Shown here in pieces: positions 17,843-26,431 of a DNA stretch of 37,881 nt. The DNA is from a virus. The notes under the pieces were generated by a model that saw nothing but the letters and a program-made list of their open reading frames with translations, was not told the origin of the DNA and ran no database searches. Each line of letters starts with the position of its first letter. Within the stretch, counting starts at the first letter, position 1. A program made the translations under genes and the position numbers. The stretch lies in the IMG/VR virus record IMGVR_UViG_3300046797_000014, positions 1-37,881 of that record. One strand, given 5' to 3'.

Positions 17843-20491
17843 TCAGTTTCCTCCTCTTCCGTACAAAATTTGATAGATATCGTCGTTCGGATCGGAAATG
17901 CCCGGCTCGATCATCGGAAGGGCAACCGACCTGCCGATATGCGAGGCCCATCTTTGCGATGTCGGGGATGCCAGAATGTCACCGCCACGTCTAAAGGCTT
18001 GCGGGCGGCGGATGAGCGCAGCCTGCATCGCGGCTCTGCCGGGGTTGGTATACATCGCCGCTGCACCTAGGCCGTAAGGCAGAGCGTTTTCAGTGAGGCC
18101 CAGAGCGTCAGAGCCGGCGGCACCGCCAGCGATCAGGGCAGGCAGGGCAAGGCGCCCGACCGTGCCGCTGTTCGGGATACGCTCCGGCAGCGTCTGGCGC
18201 ATCGCGTCTTGCAAGGCGTAGAATGGCCGGTTTGTAGAGGATGCCTGTCTGTCGCCGCCATAGCGCCTGGTTTGTTCGCGAATGGCGAGGCCGAATTGTC
18301 CGGGAGTTACGGCTCCTTTCTCGGCATTGATCGCGCGCATTTGTGCGTTGCGAAGGATCGAGGCGCGGCGATAGGACGCATCTGCATTACGAAGGGCCGG
18401 AAGCATCTCGGGGCGCTGGCGACGCGCCAACCCGCGAATGGACGCTTCCGCCCTGTCCAGCGCCGACATGGCGGGGCCGGGGAGATGGGTATTCCGGACA
18501 GCCGCGCGGGTTTCTCGGATGATTTGCATCGCCGCCTGATAGCGCCGGCCATCGACCATGCCGTTCTGGAAAAGCTCCCGCACCTGTCCGAAAGCGGGCT
18601 GAAGCAATTCGCGTTGGGGCGTGGTTACAGAGGGGCGATTGCCAAGCCTCTCAGCGCCCGCGAACAAGCGGACGAATGGCCGGTCCGTCCTGAGATTCAC
18701 GCCCTGAAAAGCATTGTTATATGCCTCCGAAACGGCAATGTCCGTGGCCTGCATCAACTCTTCACCAGTCCGCGCCCCAACATTGGCGGCTTGACCAATC
18801 GGTGCCAGCGCCTCGTTATGGGCGGCGTTCATCGCCCCGCGATAGGAGCGCTGATATTGATTGCTGACCGCATCGCCGAGGACTGGAAAGCTGGTCGCGC
18901 CCTGCTCAAGAGTGGAATAGCCGCGCCCCACCAATCCGCCCAGCCTGCCTTCAGCGCCGCGCAATATCTGGCCTGGGGTCAGTGTGACGCCCCGGTCCGA
19001 AAGCATCCGAGCGGCGGGGTTGCGGATACCGCCGACAACGGAGCCGAGCCCATGTGCGGCGCTGGAACCTACCTCACCGCCAAGAGCCCCGGTGCCGGCG
19101 CCCAGAAGACCGCCTTCCAGACGGTTGTTCGGACCGGCATCAGCGGCGCCGTAAATGCCGCCGTAGATCGCGTTGCTCGCCGTGCGCGGGGCGTAGCGAA
19201 GCATCGCGTTTTCGCCGAGGTTCGCGCCGAGCCTCGCCAAGCCTCGCCCGACTCCGGCCTCGATCAGACGGGAAGGCTGAATAGAGCCGACAACATCGCC
19301 GAGAAAAGAAGCGACTGGCTGCTCCCTGCGGCTGACATCCATCGCTTCTCTTGCCTGCGGACCCATCAGCTCCGGAATGACATTGCCGGTCGCCGAATTG
19401 GCAAAGTGACCGACAGCGGCGCCGGGAAACGAATGTGCAATCCCGGCGTGGATTCTCTCCAGAAGGGAGAGGTCGCGGTTCGTGGTGTAGGTGCTGGGGT
19501 CAATGGGCTGACCCCGGCGGCGATAGGCGCGGAGCCCGATACGGCGGCGATTGTCGAGCAGTGACCTAACGTTGCCGGTGCCGCCGAGACTGCGGGTTGC
19601 CTCTGCCAGAACCTGCTCATCGGGAACGCCGGCAAGAATCATGTCCCGGATATGCCGCGCCGCTGTCCTGCGGGCTTCATCGACCACCGCTTGCTGCGTG
19701 TTGCTGGCCTCATTCGTGGAAGGATCGTCGGCTATCGGAGCATTGGGATCGAAGCCGGGATCGGTGTTAAGTGAAGTGATGCGCTGGCCCTGACTCTCCG
19801 AAATTGAGGGAGGAGCGCCGCCAATTTCGGAATCCGGATCGATGAGCCGCGACGTTATGCTGCGACCCGACTGCGGTTGTGGCTGACGCGGAGGCTCGTC
19901 CATCTGCCGCCAGTCGATAGGCGGGAGGCCGTAGACTTGACGATTGGCGTTCAGCCGGGTCTGCAGGTTGTCGAAGCGGCTTTCGTTCGTCTGGTCCCAT
20001 TCCTGAGAGCCCGGACGGTTTGCACGGGCGAAGCGCAAGGCGTCGCCTTCCGTGTCCGCGCCAGTGCCCGGAACTCGGAAGATGCTGTAGGCAGCCGCCT
20101 CAAGGCCCGCTGCGTCGGCGTCGAACCCGCGCTCCTCGCCGCTCAGGCCGAGCGTGACCAGAGGATCGTTGCTCTGGAAATTGTGGCGATAGCGGCGGGC
20201 GACCCTGAGAAACTGTTCCGTGCCAGCATCAACGCGAGCCCGCTCAAGGTCGATGACATGCTGGCGCTGCATGTTCTCGCTGACACCGGGGAGGCTGTTC
20301 AGGATTTGCCGTGTTCGGGCGTCGGCCTCTGCGGTCAGTGCGGAAGTCTGGCCGGCCTCAAGCGGGGCATTTCTGGCGCGGCCTGCATCTATCGCGGCTT
20401 GGTTCGGGGTCTGCGGTGGTGCTTGGCGCGGTGGCCCAGCCAACGGACGCGGAACAAGGTCCTCGAACGAGTCCTGAAAATCAAAGGCCAC
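17843..20491 (-). CDS. large internal virion / DNA ejection protein (882 aa)
   Basis: An 882-residue protein, the largest in the genome. Residues 1-330 are disordered and acidic to mixed (MAFDFQDSFEDLVPRPLAGP), with Gln/Pro-rich linkers. About 360-520 is Gly/Ala-rich and amphipathic (VGRGLARLGANLGENAMLRY, GGLLGAGTGALGGEVGSSAA), the pattern of segments that insert into membranes. The C-terminal part is helical and basic, with another Gly/Ala segment (LPALIAGGAAGSDALG). Length, position after two smaller Gln-rich proteins and the membrane-active segments fit the ejection proteins of podoviruses (P22 gp16/gp20 type), which leave the capsid with the DNA and form a channel through the envelope. 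It overlaps the next upstream gene by 11 bases. Confidence 0.78.
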   Translation of the reverse strand: MAFDFQDSFEDLVPRPLAGPPRQAPPQTPNQAAIDAGRARNAPLEAGQTSALTAEADARTRQILNSLPGVSENMQRQHVIDLERARVDAGTEQFLRVARRYRHNFQSNDPLVTLGLSGEERGFDADAAGLEAAAYSIFRVPGTGADTEGDALRFARANRPGSQEWDQTNESRFDNLQTRLNANRQVYGLPPIDWRQMDEPPRQPQPQSGRSITSRLIDPDSEIGGAPPSISESQGQRITSLNTDPGFDPNAPIADDPSTNEASNTQQAVVDEARRTAARHIRDMILAGVPDEQVLAEATRSLGGTGNVRSLLDNRRRIGLRAYRRRGQPIDPSTYTTNRDLSLLERIHAGIAHSFPGAAVGHFANSATGNVIPELMGPQAREAMDVSRREQPVASFLGDVVGSIQPSRLIEAGVGRGLARLGANLGENAMLRYAPRTASNAIYGGIYGAADAGPNNRLEGGLLGAGTGALGGEVGSSAAHGLGSVVGGIRNPAARMLSDRGVTLTPGQILRGAEGRLGGLVGRGYSTLEQGATSFPVLGDAVSNQYQRSYRGAMNAAHNEALAPIGQAANVGARTGEELMQATDIAVSEAYNNAFQGVNLRTDRPFVRLFAGAERLGNRPSVTTPQRELLQPAFGQVRELFQNGMVDGRRYQAAMQIIRETRAAVRNTHLPGPAMSALDRAEASIRGLARRQRPEMLPALRNADASYRRASILRNAQMRAINAEKGAVTPGQFGLAIREQTRRYGGDRQASSTNRPFYALQDAMRQTLPERIPNSGTVGRLALPALIAGGAAGSDALGLTENALPYGLGAAAMYTNPGRAAMQAALIRRPQAFRRGGDILASPTSQRWASHIGRSVALPMIEPGISDPNDDIYQILYGRGGN

Positions 20492-21398
20492 GGTCGCTTA
20501 CTCCCATTTGACGAAGGCGGGCGCGGACGGCATCACGATTGGCACCTCGATTAATCGCGCTTCTGGCAGATTGGCGAAGTTGCGCTGCTCTGCTGTTCCC
20601 AGAGCGGGGACGTTGACCAACGCGCGGCATATTAGCCACTGGTGCCCCGAACTGGATACCGCGAATCGACGCGAGAGGCGGTGCGGAGGCAAGGTCAGTC
20701 GGGTTCGGGTTGAACGCTGGCGCCGGATCATTTTCGGGTCGCGTATCTGCAGAAGTTGGGAGTTGCGGCGGCGTTTGTGGGGCCACTGGAACCTGAACAG
20801 GCGGGATTGCTCCGTTCTGCGGGACGGGGCCAAGCCTAGGCGGTCCCGGCGCCCGCCCGCCCATGCTGTCAGGCGCAACGCCCCATCCGCCTTGTCCCCG
20901 GCTGTTGAATACGGCCACCCCGCCGCCTTCAGTGACAGGAACGTAATGGCCGCCTTCGTACACACTGCGGGAAATGCCTTCGGGGCTGGTCCGGATAATG
21001 CCGCCGTTGATTTCCCGCTCGGAAGGAGCTTGAGAATAGGTCTCCGTGCCATCGGGCGCGACATTCCGGACGCTCCCGCCTTCGGCTCCAAACTGGCGAG
21101 GCGTGAACCTCTCGCGAACAAGCTGCGAAAGATCGCCGGGGGTGACGGCTGAAATCTGATCCTTGCTCCAGCCAAGGGCCTGAGCCGCCTCCTGCTGTCG
21201 CCCGGAGACCTCAAGCGCCCGCGCCATTTCGGCCTGTTGACGCGCTTCCGCCTGCTGCTGCTGAGCAAGGCGCTGGCGTTCAAGCTGCAACTGCTGAAAC
21301 CGCGACGCCGCGCCTGTATCGCCCTGTGCATAAGCAATGGCCGCACGCACGCGGTCGCCGAAAGCCGGATCGTTTCGGGCTCTACTGAACAGACCCAT
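20481..21398 (-). CDS. internal virion / ejection protein (305 aa)
   Basis: A 305-residue protein. The first 75 residues are a Gln/Ala-rich helix with coiled-coil character (RFQQLQLERQRLAQQQQAEA, then RQQAEMARALEVSGRQQEAA). A Gly/Ser-rich beta-like middle follows (about 100-180), then a long Pro-rich linker (about 180-240) and a basic helical tail (RAAQLRQSARSAINRGANRD). Such low-complexity helical proteins between tail and lysis genes are typical podovirus ejection proteins. It probably enters the host cell with the DNA, together with the proteins at 17843 and 21408. ATG 21398-21396 lies nine bases after the upstream stop. Confidence 0.68.
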   Translation of the reverse strand: MGLFSRARNDPAFGDRVRAAIAYAQGDTGAASRFQQLQLERQRLAQQQQAEARQQAEMARALEVSGRQQEAAQALGWSKDQISAVTPGDLSQLVRERFTPRQFGAEGGSVRNVAPDGTETYSQAPSEREINGGIIRTSPEGISRSVYEGGHYVPVTEGGGVAVFNSRGQGGWGVAPDSMGGRAPGPPRLGPVPQNGAIPPVQVPVAPQTPPQLPTSADTRPENDPAPAFNPNPTDLASAPPLASIRGIQFGAPVANMPRVGQRPRSGNSRAAQLRQSARSAINRGANRDAVRARLRQMGVSDRGL

Positions 21399-21407
21399 TC
21401 GGCCCTC

Positions 21408-22592
21408 CTAGAAGAACATCGACGCGGCGCCAGCGCCTTGGAGCAACGACTGGAATAGCGAGGGACTGGACCTTTGCACAGTCGTTCCCTGACTTCTGCC
21501 GGTCGTGTCCACCTGATTACCGACGAGGATTTGATACGGGGTCTGGCCGTAGAGGTTCGATGCTTCCTCAAGCTGCCCGACAGGAGCCCCCAGATAAGCC
21601 TGCTCGATCTGGCGCTGCTGATCGCCGAGGCCGCTCATCAGGCCGATGTCGGCACGCTGGTCGGCGCCGTACTGACTGGCCCCCTGCTGCAATAACCCCG
21701 CCGCCTGAAGCTGCCTCATCTGTGCCGCGTCACGCTGCTGCGCGTCGAACTGGCGCATCTGGTTTCCGGCTGCTGCGTCCTGCATCCCGTAGCCGGCGGC
21801 GGTGTTGAAGCCCTGACTGCGCAATCCGCCTTCAAGCTGTCCCCGGCCAAGGGTGAGATCGGCCCCCAACTGGCCCTGAGCAATGCCGAAGCGAGAGCTG
21901 CCGAACGCGCCGTTCCTGGCGCCCTGAGCCATCAGCGCGGCCTGTCGCTGGCCCGCGTCCTGATCGTAGCCTGCAAGGGTGGTGTCGATCACCTGTTGCT
22001 GGAACGGGTTCTGGTAGGCCCCCAGCTGGTCCGCCCCGGTGATCGCGGGATTGTTGGGATTGAACGGCTGCCCGGAACGCGGCATCGCATAGTTCGGATC
22101 GTTGGGGGCAGGCGAATAGCCATTGGCAGGAACGAGGCTGCCCTGAGGCAGGAAGCCGCCGGTTTCCGTCGCGCGGCCCGGAACGCCTTTCCCCATCGGG
22201 CTTTGCTGCGGACCTTGCGCGACCTGAGGGCCGCTCATGATGGTGGAGAAGCCATCGCTCTTGTCCGCGAGTGGCAAGGGCACGTCTGACGAGCCGCCAT
22301 AGACGCCAGCGGTGTTGGCCGGACCTGTGCCAGCCTCAAGCGCCAGTCCCGCACCTAGCCTTGCCTGAGGCTGCCAGTCGCCGAGTGTGTTAGCGCTGCC
22401 CCATGCGGCTTGCTGAAGCGGTGCGGGACCGGCGATGTAGGAATAGGGGTCGCTGTTCGCATAGTCGCCGATGCGGTTGTCCTGCTGACGGGTGCGGTCC
22501 AATAGCCAGTCGGGCGTGATCGGATTTGTCGTGCCGCTCTGGGACTGGTTGGTGTCCTGAGTGGTTTTGGTCTTTGACGAGGACAGGCCCAT
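21408..22592 (-). CDS. Gln/Ala-rich virion protein, probable ejection protein (394 aa)
   Basis: ATG 22592-22590 has AAGGA six bases upstream; the ten extra codons of the longer frame are rejected. The 394-residue product starts MGLSSSKTKTTQDTNQSQSG, then has PDWLLDRTRQQDNRIGDYAN and a Gly/Pro-rich stretch. From about 180 it is a long Gln/Ala-rich helix region (QNPFQQQVIDTTLAGYDQDA, RQAALMAQGARNGAFGSSRF, NQMRQFDAQQRDAAQMRQLQ). GARNGAFGSSRFGI is a motif I associate with virion proteins of this kind. It likely sits inside the capsid and takes part in DNA ejection. Confidence 0.7.
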   Translation of the reverse strand: MGLSSSKTKTTQDTNQSQSGTTNPITPDWLLDRTRQQDNRIGDYANSDPYSYIAGPAPLQQAAWGSANTLGDWQPQARLGAGLALEAGTGPANTAGVYGGSSDVPLPLADKSDGFSTIMSGPQVAQGPQQSPMGKGVPGRATETGGFLPQGSLVPANGYSPAPNDPNYAMPRSGQPFNPNNPAITGADQLGAYQNPFQQQVIDTTLAGYDQDAGQRQAALMAQGARNGAFGSSRFGIAQGQLGADLTLGRGQLEGGLRSQGFNTAAGYGMQDAAAGNQMRQFDAQQRDAAQMRQLQAAGLLQQGASQYGADQRADIGLMSGLGDQQRQIEQAYLGAPVGQLEEASNLYGQTPYQILVGNQVDTTGRSQGTTVQRSSPSLFQSLLQGAGAASMFF

Positions 22593-22641
22593 GGCGGTTC
22601 CTTCGCTTGGTAGCGGGGGCAAAATGTGGTAGGAGGGGAGA

Positions 22642-22863
22642 ATGACGAGATGGCGGAAATTCGTGCAGCGGGCCTTTTTCAGGATGCCGCTGCTGCCTGA
22701 GTGGCTTCTGAAAAAGATGGCGCGTTATCTGAACCGAACCATGGTTCTCCCGAAACCCGGCGATCCGGAATATCCGCTCTATTACAGCTTTCTGTCCGAT
22801 GAGCTTAAGGCGCTAGAGCCTTCCGCAGCGTCGTCTGAAAACGGCTCCAGCCAAAGGGCTTAA
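22642..22863 (+). CDS. plus-strand small gene within the virion operon (73 aa)
   Basis: A rightward ORF between two leftward genes. AGGAGGGGAG lies just before ATG 22642, the strongest ribosome site seen in the window. The product starts MTRWRKFVQRAFFRMPLLPE, a basic amphipathic helix, then WLLKKMARYLNRTMVLPKPG and DPEYPLYYSFLSDELKALEP. The leftward strand has no gene between 22593 and 22804, so the space is otherwise empty. Its last 59 bases overlap the convergent gene ending at 22805. It may be a moron-type gene with its own promoter, although I see no clear promoter. Function unknown. Confidence 0.58.
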   Translation: MTRWRKFVQRAFFRMPLLPEWLLKKMARYLNRTMVLPKPGDPEYPLYYSFLSDELKALEPSAASSENGSSQRA

Positions 22864-23248
22864 GCTCGCGCTCCCACCCCTCGCGGCTCTCGATCAGGCC
22901 CCCGATGCAGCCTAGCTCGCGCCCGTAATCGAGCGCTTCCGGAATCAGCTTTTCGACAATCGTTTCAAGGTCGCCCGCCGCCAGCACGCCGTGAATGTCC
23001 ATCGCTCCGGCCGGGTAGGATTTCAGTTCGCAAAGGACGCAGGCTTCTTCGTTGCCAATGACGATATAGGCCCCGAACGCGACTTGCCGATCCAGCCATT
23101 CGAGCGTGTAGCGCTCTGGATCGAGGACGGATGCGAATTGGTCCCGAAAGCGCCAGTAGGTGTCCCAATCCGAGCCGAGATTGACCCCTCGTTGCTCTTC
23201 GTCATGATGCCAGCGGACGACCGAGCCGTCCCGCCATATCGCGGTCAT
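22805..23248 (-). CDS. GNAT-like phage protein after the tail gene (147 aa)
   Basis: A 147-residue protein with ATG 23248-23246 overlapping the upstream TGA. The core reads AFGAYIVIGNEEACVLCELK, then SYPAGAMDIHGVLAAGDLET, LIPEALDYGRELGCIGGLIE and SREGWERELKPFGW. This alternation of strands and a helix with a final ESREGW...L...G resembles the acetyltransferase (GNAT) fold without a clear acetyl-CoA loop. Proteins of this kind commonly follow the gp10-like tail gene in podoviruses. Whether it is active or structural is not known. Confidence 0.72.
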   Translation of the reverse strand: MTAIWRDGSVVRWHHDEEQRGVNLGSDWDTYWRFRDQFASVLDPERYTLEWLDRQVAFGAYIVIGNEEACVLCELKSYPAGAMDIHGVLAAGDLETIVEKLIPEALDYGRELGCIGGLIESREGWERELKPFGWSRFQTTLRKALAP

Positions 23249-24699
23249 CGCTGGCCCAACTTCACGGCATCGAAGGTGAGCTTGCCCTGCCTTGCGAAGG
23301 TGTCTGATGCTCCACTTGCGTCATCGCCGGAGAATTTGAGGCTGATGAGCCTTCCCGAAAGCCGCAAGCTCGTCTTGTACGTTGTCGTGCCGAAGGTAAC
23401 GGTCTGTGTGCCAGTTCCCCCGCCGCTCGGATAGGCCAGAGCGGTGATGAGGCAAGTGACATTGCCCCTCTGCGTATTGCCCCCGATATTGTCGATGAAG
23501 TCGGGCCAGACCTCCCTGAGCATGTAGCGCGAATTGGCGTTATCGAGGTAGTAAGGCGCGCTTGTAATCGACCATGTGAGCGGGCTCGCCGCGGTCCCCT
23601 TATACCCTCGCTCATGGGAATAGGTGACACCGCTGCTGTCGGCCCCCAGAAGATAAAGCTCGCTCTGGTACATGGCCGAGCGGTTGAGCGCGCCGAGGAA
23701 CCATGAGCCATCGTCGAGGCAGAGTGCGATATAGACGCTCGGATTGGCGGACGAGGAAGAACCTGTGGGAAAGAAGAACCAGACCTCGTTGAATCGGGAA
23801 TTGTAGAAGGCGAAGGAGCGGCGGACCACGGCGGCAGATTTGTTGGTGTTCATCGTGCTTTGAAGGTATGAAATAACCGAGCATGGAACGGCTTGCGGAA
23901 CGGCGCCGGGAGTCCAGTGATAAATCTGGTAATCGTTGGTCATCCAGTAGGCGACACCGCCTGCGACAACCACGCATTTGAGCCCGAGACACCCGCAATT
24001 ATCCCCGACTTTCTCGAAGCGATAGGTCTGGGCCGGATCGCCGAGGAATGTCCCCATGTAGAGCGAGCGGTCGGTCAGGACACCGATAAAACCCGCGATC
24101 TTGAACGCGGTGATGATTTTGCCGGAGCCTTCCAGAATATGCTCAAAGGCGTTGTTCGATGCCGTAGTGGTCCAGTCGGTCGGGTCCTCCAGGTCAGACC
24201 CACGGATGCACATGCTGTTGAACGTGGTCGACACTTCCTCGTTGCACCCGAAGGCCAGCACCTGCCGCTCGTTCGTAACCAGCATCGCCGTGATAACCGC
24301 GGGGGCTTGGCTGATGACCGTCGCAACCCCGGTGCCGGTGTACTGGTAGAGCGCTCCTGCTGCTTGAGCGGCCATTAGGTTTTCGCCGTAAGCCTGAAGC
24401 GACCAGCCCGTGCTGGTTGGGAGAGACGCAGGTGTGATATCGGTCGAGCCGTTGAAGTCAGCGTAGAGCTTGGTCGTCGTCCCCCACGCATACATTGCTG
24501 TGCCGGCGAGGTTGGCCCATGAGAAGATTGCGCGCGGAGTGCCGGCAGCAAGCGTCCCGCCCGCAATCCATCCGCCTATCGTCTCGAACCGCTTGTTCCG
24601 ATAGCGGACGTTGTTGCTGACAATCCACCGCCCGTCCGCGCTGAAGGCGGTCAGTTCGGTGACGGTGCCCGGTGGCGGCTGGAACAGGATATTGTTCAA
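23245..24699 (-). CDS. P22 gp10-like tail / packaged-DNA stabilisation protein
   Basis: A 484-residue beta-rich protein. The start PGTVTELTAFSADGRWIVSN and NVRYRNKRFETIGGW is typical of podovirus tail proteins that close the portal after packaging (gp10 or nozzle type). It continues with repeated blades: PRAIFSWANLAGTAMYAWGT, ENLMAAQAAGALYQYTG, QVLAFGCNEEVSTTFNSMCI, VLTDRSLYMGTFLGD and WMTNDYQIYHWTPG. This pattern suits a beta-propeller. It should form the tail hub below the gp4-like adaptor (27892-28536). It overlaps both neighbours by four bases. Confidence 0.82.
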   Translation of the reverse strand: MNNILFQPPPGTVTELTAFSADGRWIVSNNVRYRNKRFETIGGWIAGGTLAAGTPRAIFSWANLAGTAMYAWGTTTKLYADFNGSTDITPASLPTSTGWSLQAYGENLMAAQAAGALYQYTGTGVATVISQAPAVITAMLVTNERQVLAFGCNEEVSTTFNSMCIRGSDLEDPTDWTTTASNNAFEHILEGSGKIITAFKIAGFIGVLTDRSLYMGTFLGDPAQTYRFEKVGDNCGCLGLKCVVVAGGVAYWMTNDYQIYHWTPGAVPQAVPCSVISYLQSTMNTNKSAAVVRRSFAFYNSRFNEVWFFFPTGSSSSANPSVYIALCLDDGSWFLGALNRSAMYQSELYLLGADSSGVTYSHERGYKGTAASPLTWSITSAPYYLDNANSRYMLREVWPDFIDNIGGNTQRGNVTCLITALAYPSGGGTGTQTVTFGTTTYKTSLRLSGRLISLKFSGDDASGASDTFARQGKLTFDAVKLGQR

Positions 24700-25052
24700 G
24701 ACAATATGCCGTTGAACAATGCGGCCCAGCCCGTTCCGGCGATGTAAGCCATGCGCTGCGTCCTTCCGGGGGCGATGGTGACCTTGCTGTTGCCGCCGGG
24801 GACATAGATTTCATTCCCGCCCGGAGTGCCCGCGATAAGGTCGATGCTCATGGTGCCGGTAGGGTCTCCGTTCGCGACTTCCATCATCCAGTTATGATCC
24901 GCGAGCGGCGGGTTGAAGCCGGTCACCCGGTCGCCATCCGCGTGCGGGATCAGCACCATATATTCTGCGGCGTCGGGAACATTGTCGCCAGCAGTCAAGG
25001 CTGCCGTGGCATATTCCATATCGTTCCAGCCGTTCTCCGTCGTGGAGCCCAT
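24696..25052 (-). CDS. structural protein of the fibre block, unknown (118 aa)
   Basis: ATG 25052-25050 overlaps the upstream TGA (TGATG) and has AAGGAAGG in front, so the longer frame from 25079 is rejected. The 118-residue product is beta-rich: MEYATAALTAGDNVPDAAEY, MVLIPHADGDRVTGFNPPLA, GTPGGNEIYVPGGNSKVTIA and PGRTQRMAYIAGTGWAALFN. It looks like a small trimeric fibre tip or decoration domain. Its order in the operon places it with the host-contact genes. Confidence 0.66.
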   Translation of the reverse strand: MGSTTENGWNDMEYATAALTAGDNVPDAAEYMVLIPHADGDRVTGFNPPLADHNWMMEVANGDPTGTMSIDLIAGTPGGNEIYVPGGNSKVTIAPGRTQRMAYIAGTGWAALFNGILS

Positions 25053-25543
25053 CAGCCCTTCCTTATCGTCGTCCAGCACTTCCAGTTGATCGTTTGGCCG
25101 ATAGCGCCGGTGATCTTGACATCTGCGGAGCTGGTGCCCTGATTCAGCGCTATATCGGCAACCACCGCGCCCAAGGTGCCGACCGTGACGACAGTGGGGA
25201 CGCCGGATCGAAACAGCACCGAGCTTTTGGTGAAAGCGGCGGCAAGCGTCACTCTGGAAGAAAGGGTTAGTCCGGCATTGACCCCGATCATGACTACTTC
25301 GATGTCATATTGAGCATTAGCCGGGACGGGGACGCTGCGAAGGACGATTGTGCCAGTCCCTACGGTTTGCCCGGTGTCCTTGTAGCTTTCCATCGATGGA
25401 CCCGGCGCATGAACGTGATCCGAGCGCGACAATGCCGTGGAGGTTCCCGCCGCTCCGACACTGCAACCGGAAGGCGTCGCGTTGGAAGCGGAGGGCGTGG
25501 TCCCCGCGAAATCCTGATTGGTGACGTGTCTTACATTGCCCAT
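25052..25543 (-). CDS. structural protein of the fibre block (163 aa)
   Basis: ATG 25543-25541 overlaps the upstream TGA (TGATG); the longer frame is the shadow of that gene. The product starts MGNVRHVTNQDFAGTTPSAS and has NATPSGCSVGAAGTSTALSR followed by SDHVHAPG, a collar-like motif of phage fibre proteins. A beta-sandwich-like part comes next (QYDIEVVMIGVNAGLTLSSR, VTLAAAFTKSSVLFRSG). It is probably a tail-fibre or decoration subunit. Confidence 0.7.
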   Translation of the reverse strand: MGNVRHVTNQDFAGTTPSASNATPSGCSVGAAGTSTALSRSDHVHAPGPSMESYKDTGQTVGTGTIVLRSVPVPANAQYDIEVVMIGVNAGLTLSSRVTLAAAFTKSSVLFRSGVPTVVTVGTLGAVVADIALNQGTSSADVKITGAIGQTINWKCWTTIRKG

Positions 25544-26190
25544 CAATCGGTCAAATCTATCAGAGTGAGAGCGCCGGAGTCGATCTGGAGCCGATAATAG
25601 GTGCCCGTGGTCTGGTCCTTCATGATGAGGCCCTTCCATGCCTTCGGGCTGTCGTCGTCATTTCTGCCCAGATAGAAGGTGTTGTCGGTCTCCGGCTCAA
25701 ACCCGGTTGCGGACACATGCCCGATAGGGGCTCCTCCGGTGTAGAGCGTGACCCCGTTGCCCGTAGCGGAGATGAGCAGCCCAAGCGCGCCGTTGACGAC
25801 TACGCCGAGAATGTCGTTCGTGACCCTGTAGATGCCGGTGTTCGTGTCGGCAGAGAAAGACAAGGCCGGTGTGGCGAGCGCACCGTCCGGAAGCAGGAGC
25901 GCGCCGGTCATCGTGTCGCCGGCCTTCTTTACGTAGCGTGTGTCTCCGTAGGTGAGGCTGATAGTCCGCTGCCACGCCGCGCCATCGTACCATGTGATCG
26001 CGTCAAGCGTCGTGTCGTAGGCAATCGCGCCTTCGTTCGCCCCGAGGTCCGCTGTGGTCGGCAGGCCAGTGGTCGCCGCTGTCCACAGCCATAGCGCCCG
26101 ATCCAGCTTCTGCCTGAACAGATCAATGATACCCCGTCCGAAGTCAGCCCAACCGGGACCGCCCGCGCCCGGGAAGGGGGGAAGGCGCAT
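25543..26190 (-). CDS. tail-fibre protein (215 aa)
   Basis: A 215-residue protein. The N-terminal 35 residues include a Gly/Pro-rich start and a helix that may bind the tail (DLFRQKLDRALWLWTAA). The body has fibre motifs: ANEGAIAYDTTLDAITWYDG, DTRYVKKAGDTMTGALLL (the classic TMTG fibre repeat) and LSFSADTNTGIYRVTNDILG, then FEPETDNTFYLGRNDD. These short beta repeats form trimeric shafts in phage fibres. It lies among five small beta-rich genes between the gp4-like and gp10-like genes, so receptor contact is likely. Confidence 0.8.
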   Translation of the reverse strand: MRLPPFPGAGGPGWADFGRGIIDLFRQKLDRALWLWTAATTGLPTTADLGANEGAIAYDTTLDAITWYDGAAWQRTISLTYGDTRYVKKAGDTMTGALLLPDGALATPALSFSADTNTGIYRVTNDILGVVVNGALGLLISATGNGVTLYTGGAPIGHVSATGFEPETDNTFYLGRNDDDSPKAWKGLIMKDQTTGTYYRLQIDSGALTLIDLTD

Positions 26191-26420
26191 TAGTCGTGAT
26201 CGGTAATGCTGCCAGCGGCGCTGATATTGCCGTCTGCGCGAATATCGTGAAAGGTCGGGCTGTCGTCGGCGCCGTAGATGAACTTGACCTCGGACGTACC
26301 TGTCGCGACACAGAGCCGGAGCCCTTCGTCGATCAGGTAAAGCTCACCATAAGTGAACTCGTTATTGCCCTGCGCGGCATCGAACTCGGTTCCAGTGGCA
26401 AAGGTGCGGTCAACTGGCAT
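26190..26420 (-). CDS. small fibre-block protein (76 aa)
   Basis: A 76-residue protein: MPVDRTFATGTEFDAAQGNN, then EFTYGELYLIDEGLRLCVAT and GTSEVKFIYGADDSPTFHDI. DADGNIS-like ending (IRADGNISAAGSITD) recalls the head of fibre repeats. Its TAA overlaps the next ATG. It may be an attachment or fibre segment that works with the 215-residue protein. Confidence 0.66.
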   Translation of the reverse strand: MPVDRTFATGTEFDAAQGNNEFTYGELYLIDEGLRLCVATGTSEVKFIYGADDSPTFHDIRADGNISAAGSITDHD

Positions 26421-26431
26421 ATGGGATACTC

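Noticed and set aside
18209-19564. 451-codon open frame on the plus strand
   Set aside because: It is antisense to the 882-residue ejection protein; open antisense frames are common in GC-rich coding DNA, and there is no ribosome site or protein-like composition.
20498-21571. 357-codon minus-strand frame overlapping the 305-residue virion protein
   Set aside because: Arg/Ser/Pro-rich alternative frame of a Gln-rich gene; the chosen frame joins its neighbours better.
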